NCBI GenBank assembly: GCA_963677165.2
Contig: CAXXSX010000002.1
Coordinates: 5,332,001-5,396,000 of the forward strand
Reading direction: 5' to 3'
From: JAFGXT01 sp963677165
GTDB lineage: Bacteria; Verrucomicrobiota; Lentisphaeria; Victivallales; SZUA-371
Length of the DNA stretch: 64,000 nt
The notes beneath the pieces were generated by a model, which was not told where the DNA came from, searched no databases, and saw nothing but the letters and a program-made list of their open reading frames with translations. Position 1 is the first letter of the stretch. Every line of letters starts with the position of its first letter. Made by a program: the position numbers and the translations under genes. Below, in pieces: positions 16,755-26,023 of the stretch.

Positions 16755-18743
16755 TTATTTTTTTTTCAGACATTGTACCGGAGCATATCTATTCTTCATG
16801 CCTATACTCAAAGACAGTTTAATAACATCACGGACTCTTTTTTCGAACAACTTGCATTTTTCCGAATTTCTTTCGGCAATATCAACATTTTCATTAATAT
16901 CACTACTCAAATTAAACAAATGTGACCTATTCGCCGATAAATCCAGTACATATTTCATATTTTCATAACGAAATCCGGCACAAGGAAAACCATTATTACA
17001 AAAGAAATAAACTGGTCTTTCAATATCATTTTTGCGCACCAAAGACCTTCCCATGGAATGATGTTCCACAGCCGAAAATCCCATAATATCAACAATTGTA
17101 GGAAGAAGATCAATATCGGATACATTCTTTTTTATCACAACAGGTTTCTGTAATCTTCCTGGAGCTAAAATAACGAAGGGAACCAAAACAGCCTCCTCAC
17201 GTAAACTGGCGTATACAGCTCTTTCAGATTCCGTGGGAAAAAACACCCCATGATCTCCCAAAATAACAATCAAAGATTTTTCATAAAGACCATTCTTTTG
17301 AAGTCCCTTAATAAAATTCTTAAGCTGAGAGTCGGCATATCTCAGGCACTTTTCATATCTCTCTTCCACCGGAGCAATAGTTGAGATTGAAACACTTTGT
17401 CCCGGCATCACAAAAGGCCCATGAGAACTAACAGGAAGAATAACATTAAAAGTTTTCCCATTTTCTTTATCAACGCGCCGAGTAATATTCAGACAAACCG
17501 AATATAAACTTTCATCATGTACCCCCCAAGGCCCCAAGATACAATCCGGTTTAACACGACATAACTCCTGTCTTCCCAATAAATTCACAAATCCCTGGTT
17601 AGAATAAAAATAGTGTTTTTTAGCAAACCCAAGGTTACAACCATTGTAGAAAAAAGTTGCATATCTTCTCTTTAAAAAAATTTGAGGAAGCCCATGCAGA
17701 TCAGTCAAGCTGTAATTTTCCTGAGTAGTAAATTCGGAGAAAATCGGCATAGCGCCATAAAGAGCAGCAAACATAGCTCTCACTGTCCCCATACCATTGG
17801 CATAGAAGTTTTGAAAAGTTACTCCCTCTTTTGATATTTGGTCAAGAAAAGGTGTAAACGAAACTCTATCCCTGCCTGAAACACCACTATTGACTCCACG
17901 AGCAGATTCAATAAAAATAATGAATACATGCTTAGGTCTTCCTTTTGAAATATCAATTGTAAAGTTCTTTTTACCGTGATATGAGTCTGTTATTCGGTAA
18001 AGTGGATATTCTTTGCCTTGCCAATTTCTGGAGTTTTCATTATGATCGAAAAAATTGTCAGCAAGGATCTTTCGCTCTTTTTCATAATCAACACAAATCC
18101 TACTGCGCCCAATCCAGTCACAAACAAGTTTAATACCAGAGCTGGCATACTTACATTCTGGATAGTCAAATAATATAAGGTAAAAAAATATAGTTATTAA
18201 AATAAAACTTAATATTGAAGCAACAACTCTTCTTCTTAGTCCACGAAATCGAATAATACAGAAAAACAAGGTGTTTATTATTCCCATAAAAAACGCAAAT
18301 ACAATGATTATAGCGAAAGACAATTGCCACTCGCTTATTCCGCTGGCAAGCATAAGTTCAGCAAAATGTTTGTAATGAACAAAATATGCCGTTTCAATTC
18401 GAAATCCAGTAGAAAATGAAACAGCAAAATCAAAGAAAATCCATAAGTAAGTCAAAGTAAAATAAGACAAAGAAAATATAAGTCTGAAATAAATACCTAT
18501 GAAACTTAATAACCAACTGCAGATAACAAATGAACCAACACAAGCAATATCCTGAATAAATCGAAAAAGAATGAACCAATATATATATTCAGGAGAACAA
18601 TCCGTATTTATTTTATAAAAAAAAATTGACGAAACCGCCCACAAGACAAAGATATTAAACAATACTATATTTATCAATACAAAAGAATTATTTTTTAGCG
18701 ATGCTCCGTCCCTAAACAAATTATCACGAAATAAAAATTTCAT
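16755..18743 (-). CDS. Membrane sulfatase-fold enzyme, LTA synthase/phosphoglycerol transferase-like
   Basis: 662 residues from the ATG at 18743, which has GGAG 6 bases upstream; a TTG at 18755 is less likely. Five hydrophobic helices (within about 20-195) precede a periplasmic sulfatase-fold domain (PF00884). Metal and catalytic residues match LtaS: Glu of FIESARG (about 278), the nucleophile Thr of NGMGTVRA (about 320) and the Asp-His of ILGDHG (about 510). The family transfers glycerol phosphate or phosphoethanolamine to glycans or lipids. In a diderm an OpgB-like role on periplasmic glucans or LPS is more plausible than lipoteichoic acid. It is AT-richer than its neighbours. Confidence 0.8.
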   Translation of the reverse strand: MKFLFRDNLFRDGASLKNNSFVLINIVLFNIFVLWAVSSIFFYKINTDCSPEYIYWFILFRFIQDIACVGSFVICSWLLSFIGIYFRLIFSLSYFTLTYLWIFFDFAVSFSTGFRIETAYFVHYKHFAELMLASGISEWQLSFAIIIVFAFFMGIINTLFFCIIRFRGLRRRVVASILSFILITIFFYLILFDYPECKYASSGIKLVCDWIGRSRICVDYEKERKILADNFFDHNENSRNWQGKEYPLYRITDSYHGKKNFTIDISKGRPKHVFIIFIESARGVNSGVSGRDRVSFTPFLDQISKEGVTFQNFYANGMGTVRAMFAALYGAMPIFSEFTTQENYSLTDLHGLPQIFLKRRYATFFYNGCNLGFAKKHYFYSNQGFVNLLGRQELCRVKPDCILGPWGVHDESLYSVCLNITRRVDKENGKTFNVILPVSSHGPFVMPGQSVSISTIAPVEERYEKCLRYADSQLKNFIKGLQKNGLYEKSLIVILGDHGVFFPTESERAVYASLREEAVLVPFVILAPGRLQKPVVIKKNVSDIDLLPTIVDIMGFSAVEHHSMGRSLVRKNDIERPVYFFCNNGFPCAGFRYENMKYVLDLSANRSHLFNLSSDINENVDIAERNSEKCKLFEKRVRDVIKLSLSIGMKNRYAPVQCLKKK

Positions 18744-18988
18744 CCATCGCTCCAAAGCCTTCCATTATACAGAATATAAAGTATCTAAAATATCATACAA
18801 GATTCTCCTTTACAAATACTCTTTATCCAAAGAATGATGTTAAGATTTGAGATTTTTGTTCAATTTGCAAGAAATAAAGAGAAAAGCGCAACATCCGCTA
18901 TACATAAAACAAAGCTTCAACAACAAGAGTTTAACATAAAAATCAGAAAAGTACAATAATATCATCTAAATCTTATTTGTTGCTCAGG

Positions 18989-20530
18989 CTACTGTTTTTT
19001 ATTATTACCCCGTTGAGCTTTACGCTTGGCTTTCATGGCTTTGGTCCCCTTGAGCTTCGGATTGATACGTTTGGACCCGGCTTTACGGCGCGAGGCTTTC
19101 AACTTTTCTTTCTTTACCGTTGATTTAACACGTATACTCTGAATGGTCTTGGGTCTTTCACGCAGACGAATAACAATCGGCAATCCGATAAAACCAAACG
19201 ATTCACGGAAGTAGTTATTCAGATATGTCTGATAATTTCTGGCGCAGAACTTCGGATTATTGACAAAAATCAGGAATGTCGGCGGCACCGTATTTACCAT
19301 TGTGGTATAATAAATCTTCAACGGAGCGGTACCCACCACCGGCGGAGAATTTTTCTGTAGAGCGTCTTCGACAACTTTGTTGATCATGGAAGTCGGCACC
19401 CGAACATCAAGCTGTTCAATCACATCGCCGACCACGTCAAGCAATTTGTCGAAATTACCGCCGTCAATAGCACTGACAAATACAACCGGTGCATACGACA
19501 TCCCAGGAAGAGAACGCTCAATTTCATCAAGCACCTCTTTTTTGTTGCGGTTCTCACAGATATCCCATTTGTTGGCAACAATGATACACGCCCTGCCCGA
19601 TTCACGGATCAAGGAGGCTATCTTCTTGTCCTGAGCCGTCATCCCGTCCGGTCTAGCTTCTATAAGGAATAAAATAAGGTTAGCGCGTTCGATAGCGGAC
19701 TGAGCCCGCATGGCGCTGAATTTCTCGACTGCGTCGCTGACTTTACCGCGTTTACGAAGTCCGGCAGTATCAATCAGGCAGGCGGGAAGTTTTTCGCCTT
19801 CAAATTCAAGCTCGAAATCAACATCAACGGTATCACGCGTGGTTCCAGCCACATCGCTAACCATTACCCGGTCTTCACCAAGAAGCCGGTTGATCAGTGA
19901 AGATTTCCCTACATTGGGACGCCCGACAGCAGCAATCCGGAATGGTTCCGGCTGTTTCGGCATATTGGAAACGGCATCAAAATCGGCTAATACGATCTCC
20001 AGTAAGTCATCAATTCCACGACGATGCAGGCAGGACACCGGATGCAAATCCGCGTATCCCAAAGCGGAAAATTCAGGGACCAATTTGTGGTGTCCGGGAT
20101 CATCAACCTTATTAACCGCAATAATAACTTTTTTACCGCTTTCCCGGAGGCGGTCTGCCACTTCCTCATCAAGCGGAACGATTCCCTGTTGTGCGTTGAC
20201 CACAAAAACAAGAACATCGGCACCTTCAATCGCCACGTCAACCTGGGCTCGAATATTCTTATCCCACATGTCAACTCCGCGCTCTTCGCCGGTAAAAGTA
20301 CCAAGTCCGCCAGTATCAACTGCCAGAAAGTGTTTTCCATGCCATGTGGCAGGCGACATGATTCTGTCACGTGTTACGCCGCTGGATTCATGGACAATCG
20401 CCAGGCGACGTTTTATCACAGCATTAAACAGTGATGATTTTCCTACATTAGGACGTCCGACAATGGCAACTGTCGGAATTGCCGGCTGTTCTGCTTCAAC
20501 GCTGTCTGCAATTATCTGTTCATCATTCAT
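18989..20530 (-). CDS. der: Ribosome-assembly GTPase Der (EngA)
   Basis: 513 residues from the ATG at 20530; a TTG six bases earlier is possible. It has two tandem GTPase domains, each with GRPNVGKSS (near residues 24 and 208), DTAG/DTGG switch II motifs and NKVD/NKWD specificity motifs, then a KH-like domain (about 365-450). It acts in maturation of the large ribosomal subunit. It is longer than the typical 440-490 residues because of a strongly basic tail rich in KAKRKAQR-type sequence, likely an extra rRNA contact. Transcribed alone. Confidence 0.97.
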   Translation of the reverse strand: MNDEQIIADSVEAEQPAIPTVAIVGRPNVGKSSLFNAVIKRRLAIVHESSGVTRDRIMSPATWHGKHFLAVDTGGLGTFTGEERGVDMWDKNIRAQVDVAIEGADVLVFVVNAQQGIVPLDEEVADRLRESGKKVIIAVNKVDDPGHHKLVPEFSALGYADLHPVSCLHRRGIDDLLEIVLADFDAVSNMPKQPEPFRIAAVGRPNVGKSSLINRLLGEDRVMVSDVAGTTRDTVDVDFELEFEGEKLPACLIDTAGLRKRGKVSDAVEKFSAMRAQSAIERANLILFLIEARPDGMTAQDKKIASLIRESGRACIIVANKWDICENRNKKEVLDEIERSLPGMSYAPVVFVSAIDGGNFDKLLDVVGDVIEQLDVRVPTSMINKVVEDALQKNSPPVVGTAPLKIYYTTMVNTVPPTFLIFVNNPKFCARNYQTYLNNYFRESFGFIGLPIVIRLRERPKTIQSIRVKSTVKKEKLKASRRKAGSKRINPKLKGTKAMKAKRKAQRGNNKKQ

Positions 20531-20536
20531 ATTCAA

Positions 20537-20952
20537 AATCCAGTAACTCTTCCGGGTATAATCCGGTGATTATAGTTATACTCAAATTCGATTGCACCAA
20601 TACAAGGTATAAATTATTCAGACCTGCAACCGATAATTATCATTGTTGTTGATCATATAAAAGTTGATTAACTTATCACAACCATAAGGATTTGCAAACA
20701 GAAGTTGATTTAAAAGCTTAAAAGCTATATATTTTATATATTATGATGATAAATAAAAAAATATAATGGAGGACATTGTAAGATTATTTCAAAAAATAGT
20801 GTATTGATTATATATTCAATTACACATTTAACTGTAATCGGAACGGAGCGGGGAATACATTATAGTAAGAATCGGTGCAAACCCAGGTGGAGATTAATAT
20901 TTCTTTCCTATCACTGATTAAGAAATTATTAATTATTCAGAAGGGAAAATAT
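20537..20952. other. AT-rich divergent intergenic region
   Basis: About 416 bases separating der from the divergent secreted-protein gene, so it should hold both promoters. GTTGAT recurs around 20650-20670 and again near 20703, and a GGAGG at about 20769 is followed immediately by a stop. No RNA gene or coding frame could be supported. Confidence 0.4.
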
Positions 20953-22047
20953 ATGAAGTATATTATTCTTCTACTAATGGTAATTGGAATTACCGCTCTA
21001 AATGCTCAATCACTGAAGCTTGTAAGAAACTTCAGCTATCCTCAGACTCCATCTTTCACGGACCAGACACAACCGGGAAACAATTCGAAAATTGACACGG
21101 TCGCCAGTTTGCAAAAACGTCAGCGAATGAGTTCAAGGACAACCCATCGCAACCGTTTTGGCAAAGTAAAGCAGTTATATATTATTCCGGGGGGACTTGA
21201 ACCAACGAATAATTATATTTTTGCTCTGAGTAAATTTTTCCCTCATTTTGAATATTCGCCCGGAAGTTTCAGTTTTTCCGGTCCTGCGGACAGCTTGCTA
21301 TGCGTAACTAATTTTGCATGGGGAACAGAAAATAACAATGAGAATTTTCTTCCGCTGCTGATCAGCAAGGGCTATCAGGACATAAAAACCCCAACTTATA
21401 ATTTCACATGGAGCCAACTTCCCGCCTATAATCAGAGTGGAACAACGTTCACACCGGATGGCGGCGAAATAACTTTGAACTATGAATTCAAGGTTCCGAT
21501 CCAATCCACCACAACCTGGGGAGATGACCCGGCATTTAACAAATTTTCTATGGCTGGTGGAGGAATTTTTGGGAAGCCCCCCAAAATTGCTCCCAAAAAA
21601 ATATTCTGCTGGAATAACGGAAACATGCAAACGTTCATGGATTCCCTGAGTACTCCGTATGGAGTAAGGAACCAGATTAGTCTGCCGATGGATTTCAGGG
21701 CAGAAGGTTTTTGTCTGGATAAACCTTCTGAAATCGTCTACCTTGCCGGAAATGATGCAAAAATCCGGGCCATAAAAATCAATGGAGAACCGCTATGGGA
21801 AGTCCACGGTCGTGCTCCAACTATTATTTATCGTGACTATTTGATTGCAATCAGTCCGGACTATCTGGAAATTATTTTTTATGACAAAAAAACAGGAAAA
21901 CTCGTAAGCAAGTCACGATTACCTGACTCATTACCACGTTATGAAAACTGTTTTATCCTGATATCAACCCTTTCGGGAGATATGCTGCTCATGTCAGTCC
22001 CCAATCAAAGCCGACTGCTCTGCTACCAGATTATAAACGTCAAGTAG
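20953..22047 (+). CDS. Secreted protein, possibly beta-propeller-like; unknown function
   Basis: 364 residues from the ATG at 20953, preceded by AAGGGA; the open frame extends to a GTG at 20875, but the later start gives a proper signal peptide (MKYIILLLMVIGITALNAQS). The C-terminal part has blade-like repeats of hydrophobic strands with turns such as AGNDAKIRAIKINGEPLW and YDKKTGKLVSKS, similar to WD/PQQ propellers that report dictionary-like sequences. The N-terminal part is Thr/Ser/Asn-rich. No catalytic motif. A hairpin follows the gene. Confidence 0.65.
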   Translation: MKYIILLLMVIGITALNAQSLKLVRNFSYPQTPSFTDQTQPGNNSKIDTVASLQKRQRMSSRTTHRNRFGKVKQLYIIPGGLEPTNNYIFALSKFFPHFEYSPGSFSFSGPADSLLCVTNFAWGTENNNENFLPLLISKGYQDIKTPTYNFTWSQLPAYNQSGTTFTPDGGEITLNYEFKVPIQSTTTWGDDPAFNKFSMAGGGIFGKPPKIAPKKIFCWNNGNMQTFMDSLSTPYGVRNQISLPMDFRAEGFCLDKPSEIVYLAGNDAKIRAIKINGEPLWEVHGRAPTIIYRDYLIAISPDYLEIIFYDKKTGKLVSKSRLPDSLPRYENCFILISTLSGDMLLMSVPNQSRLLCYQIINVK

Positions 22048-22087
22048 CATTCATTTTGGATGAATCTTTTCTTCCCGCCTCAATCAA

Positions 22088-22125
22088 CAACTGTAAAAAG
22101 AAAGCTATTTTTCTCTTTACAGTTG
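22088..22125 (+). terminator. Long hairpin after the secreted protein gene
   Basis: CAACTGTAAA (22088-22097) pairs perfectly with TTTACAGTTG (22116-22125), with further A/T pairing inside the loop. It is followed by CGACTTTTG, a weak T run. It lies 40 bases past the stop codon. Confidence 0.6.
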
Positions 22126-22200
22126 TCGACTTTTGTTGTATAGTCACATTCTGACAATATCTGTATTTTTGATAAATAAAATTAATACGAGGCATCTATC

Positions 22201-22635
22201 ATGTTGAAGGGAATATCTCCACTAATCAGTCCGGAACTACTGAAAACCCTTGCGGAAATGGGACACGGCGATGAAATTGTCCTGTCTGACGCACATTTTC
22301 CAGCCCACACCTTCGGACAACGCGTTATTCATGCGGATGGTCTCAGAATACCACCTTTACTTGACGCAATCATCCCGCTTTTCGAGCTTGATGCTTATGT
22401 TGAGGCACCGTTAATTATGATGGCGGCAGTTTCCGGCGACACGCTGGACCCGGCGGTTGAAGCATCTTACATGAAAGCTGTCCAGAAGCATGCGCCGCAA
22501 ACTCCGGCACCAGCCCATATTGGTCGTTTTGAATTTTACGACCGTGCCAAAGAGGCCTACGCCGTAGTTCTCACTGGCGAGACAGCAACATACGGTAACA
22601 TTATTCTGAAAAAAGGAGTAACTCCAGTCTCCTAA
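22201..22635 (+). CDS. fucU: L-fucose mutarotase (FucU/RbsD family)
   Basis: 144 residues, the normal size. The family interconverts alpha and beta anomers of fucose (or ribose for RbsD) and assembles as a ring. The signature LAEMGHGDEIVLSDAHFPA (about 18-36) includes the active-site His and Asp, and the C-terminal FYDRAKEAYAVVLTGE resembles FucU more than RbsD. GAGG lies 8 bases before the ATG. The aldo/keto reductase gene follows after 22 bases, so the two are probably co-transcribed and may serve deoxy-sugar use. Confidence 0.9.
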   Translation: MLKGISPLISPELLKTLAEMGHGDEIVLSDAHFPAHTFGQRVIHADGLRIPPLLDAIIPLFELDAYVEAPLIMMAAVSGDTLDPAVEASYMKAVQKHAPQTPAPAHIGRFEFYDRAKEAYAVVLTGETATYGNIILKKGVTPVS

Positions 22636-22657
22636 TAACTACGGGAAAAGACTTATT

Positions 22658-23788
22658 ATGAAATACAGTGAATATGGTTCTACGGGAAAGAAAGTCTCAG
22701 CAGTCGGTTTCGGCGGCATGCGTTTTGATCTGGAAAAATCAAACGAAGAAAATGCAGAACTCGTAAGATATGCGTCTGCTCAGGGAATAAATTACTTTGA
22801 TACAGCACCCGGCTATTGTGAAGACAGAAGCGAAGACATCTACGGACTGGCTTTCAAAAATATGCCGAATGACTTCTATGTAACAACCAAAGCTATGCCC
22901 ACTGCGGTCAAAGATGCACAGGATGCTTATGATAAAGTCAGACGCTCTCTGGACCGACTGGGTGTGGATCGTATTAATTTCTACCATGTCTGGTGCCTGC
23001 GAAAAATGGACCATTACTTCAAAGCGATGGAGCCCAACGGACAATACGAAGGATTGTTGCGATGTAAGGAAGAGGGACTGATTGATCATATCGTCTGTTC
23101 CTCGCACCAACCGGGAGAGGAGATCAAACAATTGTTGTCCTACGGCTCTTTTGAAGGAATTCTTCTGGGAACCAATATCCTGAATTTTCCTTACCGCTAT
23201 GAAGGTATGATCGAAGCAAAGAAACGGAATCTCGGAGTCGTGGCAATGAATCCCCTTGCCGGAGGAGCCATTCCAAACAATGCTGAAAAACTACAGTTTC
23301 TCTGCAGTAATGACAAAGAGAATCCGGTAGAATCCGCGCTGAGGTTTATTATTACGAATCCATACATCAATGTTGCCTTGGTAGGCTTCACTACTTGCGA
23401 ACATATTGATACAGCCTGCCGGATCGCCTCAAACGCAACTGAAATGACCCAACAGGAACTCGACCGGCTAACCGGATTACTCGGAACCAATATGAATGAG
23501 ATATGTACCGGCTGTGGTTATTGCAAAGATTGTCCAAAACAAATCAATATTCCCGGCTATATGCAGTATTATAATGAAAAAGTAATGTTTGGCACTGAAG
23601 ACGACAAATTACGCGAAAGACTCGATTTCAACCTGAACTGGGGACTTATGGCGAATTCAAAAGGTAGAGCCGGAGACTGCATAAAATGCGGAAAATGCGA
23701 AACGGCATGTACCCAACATTTACCGATAATATCACGGCTGGCAGAAATTGCGAACTGGGAAGCTAATATAAATAACGAGAAAAATTAA
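22658..23788 (+). CDS. Aldo/keto reductase with C-terminal 4Fe-4S ferredoxin domain
   Basis: 376 residues. The (alpha/beta)8 aldo/keto reductase domain (about 1-275) carries the Asp of YFDTAPGY, the Lys of VTTKA and the His of FYHVW. The C-terminal part has two Cys clusters, CTGCGYCKDCP (about 284-294) and CIKCGKCETAC (about 339-349), consistent with two 4Fe-4S clusters, as in the predicted oxidoreductases of the aryl-alcohol dehydrogenase group common in anaerobes. It probably reduces a sugar or aldehyde with ferredoxin-type electrons. It sits 22 bases after fucU. Confidence 0.88.
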   Translation: MKYSEYGSTGKKVSAVGFGGMRFDLEKSNEENAELVRYASAQGINYFDTAPGYCEDRSEDIYGLAFKNMPNDFYVTTKAMPTAVKDAQDAYDKVRRSLDRLGVDRINFYHVWCLRKMDHYFKAMEPNGQYEGLLRCKEEGLIDHIVCSSHQPGEEIKQLLSYGSFEGILLGTNILNFPYRYEGMIEAKKRNLGVVAMNPLAGGAIPNNAEKLQFLCSNDKENPVESALRFIITNPYINVALVGFTTCEHIDTACRIASNATEMTQQELDRLTGLLGTNMNEICTGCGYCKDCPKQINIPGYMQYYNEKVMFGTEDDKLRERLDFNLNWGLMANSKGRAGDCIKCGKCETACTQHLPIISRLAEIANWEANINNEKN

Positions 23789-23825
23789 TTTTTTTCAGTT
23801 ATTACCCTCCTTAACCTATAAAATG

Positions 23826-23849
23826 CCTCTATAATATAATTAATAGAGG
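23826..23849 (+). terminator. Weak hairpin terminator after the aldo/keto reductase gene
   Basis: CCTCTAT (23826-23832) pairs with ATAGAGG (23843-23849), followed by TTATTTCT. The short stem and moderate T run make this a probable but weak terminator. Confidence 0.5.
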
Positions 23850-23911
23850 TTATTTCTGCGTTAAATGTGTAACGGCGGAAGCTGTATTACTGCCATAAAT
23901 TGGAACTTATA

Positions 23912-25912
23912 ATGGTTGGAAGAAAAAAACTGTTATGGCTTGTTGCAGCAATTGCGGTATTGAGTATAACAATCGCGTTGTTTGTTATTCTCTCCTTATC
24001 AACAACCAACAATCATGAAGTTTATAAAATAGCCATATTCCAAACATCCAGCCATCCCTGTATGGAAGAGGCAATAAAAGGCTTTAAAAGCAAATTCAAA
24101 CAAAATCATTTATACAGCGACAAAAAAATAGTTTTAAAATATTTCAATCCGGAATTAAGCCCGGTGATAAGCAAAGCCATGGCCCATGGAATTCTTTCCG
24201 GAAAATACGATATGGTTGCAACGTTCAGCACTCCTGCCCTGCAAATAATAGCAAAATATAACCATGATGGAAAAATTCCACACGTATTCGGAGTGGTCAA
24301 TGATCCGTATTCAGCCGGAGTCGCCATCAATAAAAGAAACAATAAACAACCTTCCCACCTTACCGGCTTTAACACCCCGCCACCAGTAAGAAGAACATTT
24401 CATCTGGCACGTTTATGTAATCCCAAGCTGACACGTGCGGGAACAATTATTAATCCCAACGATGCCTCTTCAATGGTTTGCCTTGCCAAAGCCCGGGAAA
24501 TCTGCAAGACACTCAAAATAAAACTGGAAGTAGCCAGAGTTTCGAACCGCGTTCAAGTAGAATCGGCAACCCACCAGTTATTAAAAAGGGGCGTTGAAGC
24601 GATATTTATAGGAGGAGACAATACGGTAGATCCATGTGTGGGAGTTATATCAAGAATTCTGGAACCGGAAGGAATTCCGATTTTTGCTTATATTCCATCC
24701 CATACGGCAGACGGAGCGGTCTTAGGGCTTGGGGCGTCATACTTTGAAATCGGAAGATTAATGGCAGCCATAGCAATAGAAATAATTAATGGTAAATCCC
24801 CTGGTGATATACCAATAAGAACCATAATGCCGCTACAACTCGCAATAAATTTAAAAACGGCTCAAACACTCAATGCAAACTGGAAAATTCCTCAAAAGGT
24901 AATAGAAAATGCCTCCATAGTCTTAAATGGAACTGATGATGATGATTTAGTATCTCTAGGCTTCTCTCATCCTCCACACGAAAAAAATAATCCATTAGCC
25001 GATGATGAAAAACGTCCCCATTTATACTATATCAACTATGATTATGCCTACCCGGTAGAAGAAACGTTAAACGGTTTTTTGGCCGGCATGAAACGGCAGG
25101 GAATGATTCTGGGCAAGACTTATGAACTGCAAATTTTCAACACCGAAAAAAGCGTCAAAAAGGCTGAATTATTATTTAAAATGGCTAATAACGCTTCAGA
25201 CTGCGATATAATACTATTAACTACAACCCCGGCATTACTTGCTGCCCTGAAAACAGTTAAAGACAAACCGGTAGTTTTTGCAACGATCGCCGACCCCATT
25301 GCGGCAGGAGCAGGCAAAAGCAATTCCAGGCACCGCAAAAATTTCACTGGTATATCCTGTAAAAATAATTTCAAAAAAATGGTCAGTCTGATCAAACAAT
25401 GTTTTCCTAATGCCAAACGTATCGGCTCCTTGTATAATCCCTATGAAAAAAACTCAGAAGCTTTTCGTGTAGCATTAAAAAAAGAACTTGAATCAGCTAA
25501 CATGCAATTTATTACCATTCCTAACAGTTCCCCGGGCCAACTAAAAAAAGCAATGGATGAACTAATCCACAGTAAAGTCGATGTTATATGCCAAATAAAC
25601 GATCACTTACATGACATATTATTTTCATCTATCAGCTCTATAGCCCAAATATCGCACATACCTCTGCTGGGTTTTTTAAGCCAAAATGCACAAAAACACG
25701 GGGCCGTTCTGGCCCTCTCTCCAGATTTTGAAGACGGCGGACGAATGCAGGCAATACTTGTAAACCAGATTATCCGTGGAATATCTCCGGCAAATCTGCC
25801 TTTTCAGCAGATAAAACGCAGCAGGCTGACCATCAACTTAAAAAATGCCGCATACTTTAACGTAAAAATCCCTCCCAAACTTCTCAAGGAAGCCGATATG
25901 GTAATCGACTAA
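23912..25912 (+). CDS. Membrane-anchored double ABC-type substrate-binding protein
   Basis: 666 residues from the ATG at 23912 (a TTG lies 12 bases earlier). One N-terminal hydrophobic helix (about 8-30) without a lipobox anchors or exports it. Two copies of the ABC_sub_bind fold (PF04392) follow, about 38-330 and 365-665. Each copy has the same landmarks: a Y-I--F opening strand, EEAIKGF or EETLNGF, DMVATFSTPALQ or DIILLTTTPALL, and V-DP-SAG or IADPIAAG. Single-domain relatives serve ABC importers for tryptophan/tyrosine-like ligands. No permease or ATPase gene is adjacent, so a sensing role is possible. Confidence 0.8.
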   Translation: MVGRKKLLWLVAAIAVLSITIALFVILSLSTTNNHEVYKIAIFQTSSHPCMEEAIKGFKSKFKQNHLYSDKKIVLKYFNPELSPVISKAMAHGILSGKYDMVATFSTPALQIIAKYNHDGKIPHVFGVVNDPYSAGVAINKRNNKQPSHLTGFNTPPPVRRTFHLARLCNPKLTRAGTIINPNDASSMVCLAKAREICKTLKIKLEVARVSNRVQVESATHQLLKRGVEAIFIGGDNTVDPCVGVISRILEPEGIPIFAYIPSHTADGAVLGLGASYFEIGRLMAAIAIEIINGKSPGDIPIRTIMPLQLAINLKTAQTLNANWKIPQKVIENASIVLNGTDDDDLVSLGFSHPPHEKNNPLADDEKRPHLYYINYDYAYPVEETLNGFLAGMKRQGMILGKTYELQIFNTEKSVKKAELLFKMANNASDCDIILLTTTPALLAALKTVKDKPVVFATIADPIAAGAGKSNSRHRKNFTGISCKNNFKKMVSLIKQCFPNAKRIGSLYNPYEKNSEAFRVALKKELESANMQFITIPNSSPGQLKKAMDELIHSKVDVICQINDHLHDILFSSISSIAQISHIPLLGFLSQNAQKHGAVLALSPDFEDGGRMQAILVNQIIRGISPANLPFQQIKRSRLTINLKNAAYFNVKIPPKLLKEADMVID

Positions 25913-26023
25913 ACTTTAACAACACTGGATTAAATTATTATTTATCCACGGTTATGGCTTTGCTTTTGTATAAAAAATGTTAAATTATAGTAATTATATT
26001 GGGAATAAAAATTTTGCCACGGG

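Noticed and set aside
19710..20546. 278-codon forward frame opposite der
   Set aside because: Antisense to the two GTPase domains; Ser/Thr-rich mirror composition.
20695..20880. GGAGG and a GTG (20875) suggesting a longer N-terminus for the secreted protein
   Set aside because: The later ATG at 20953 has a good ribosome site and begins a proper signal peptide; the GGAGG is followed by a stop.
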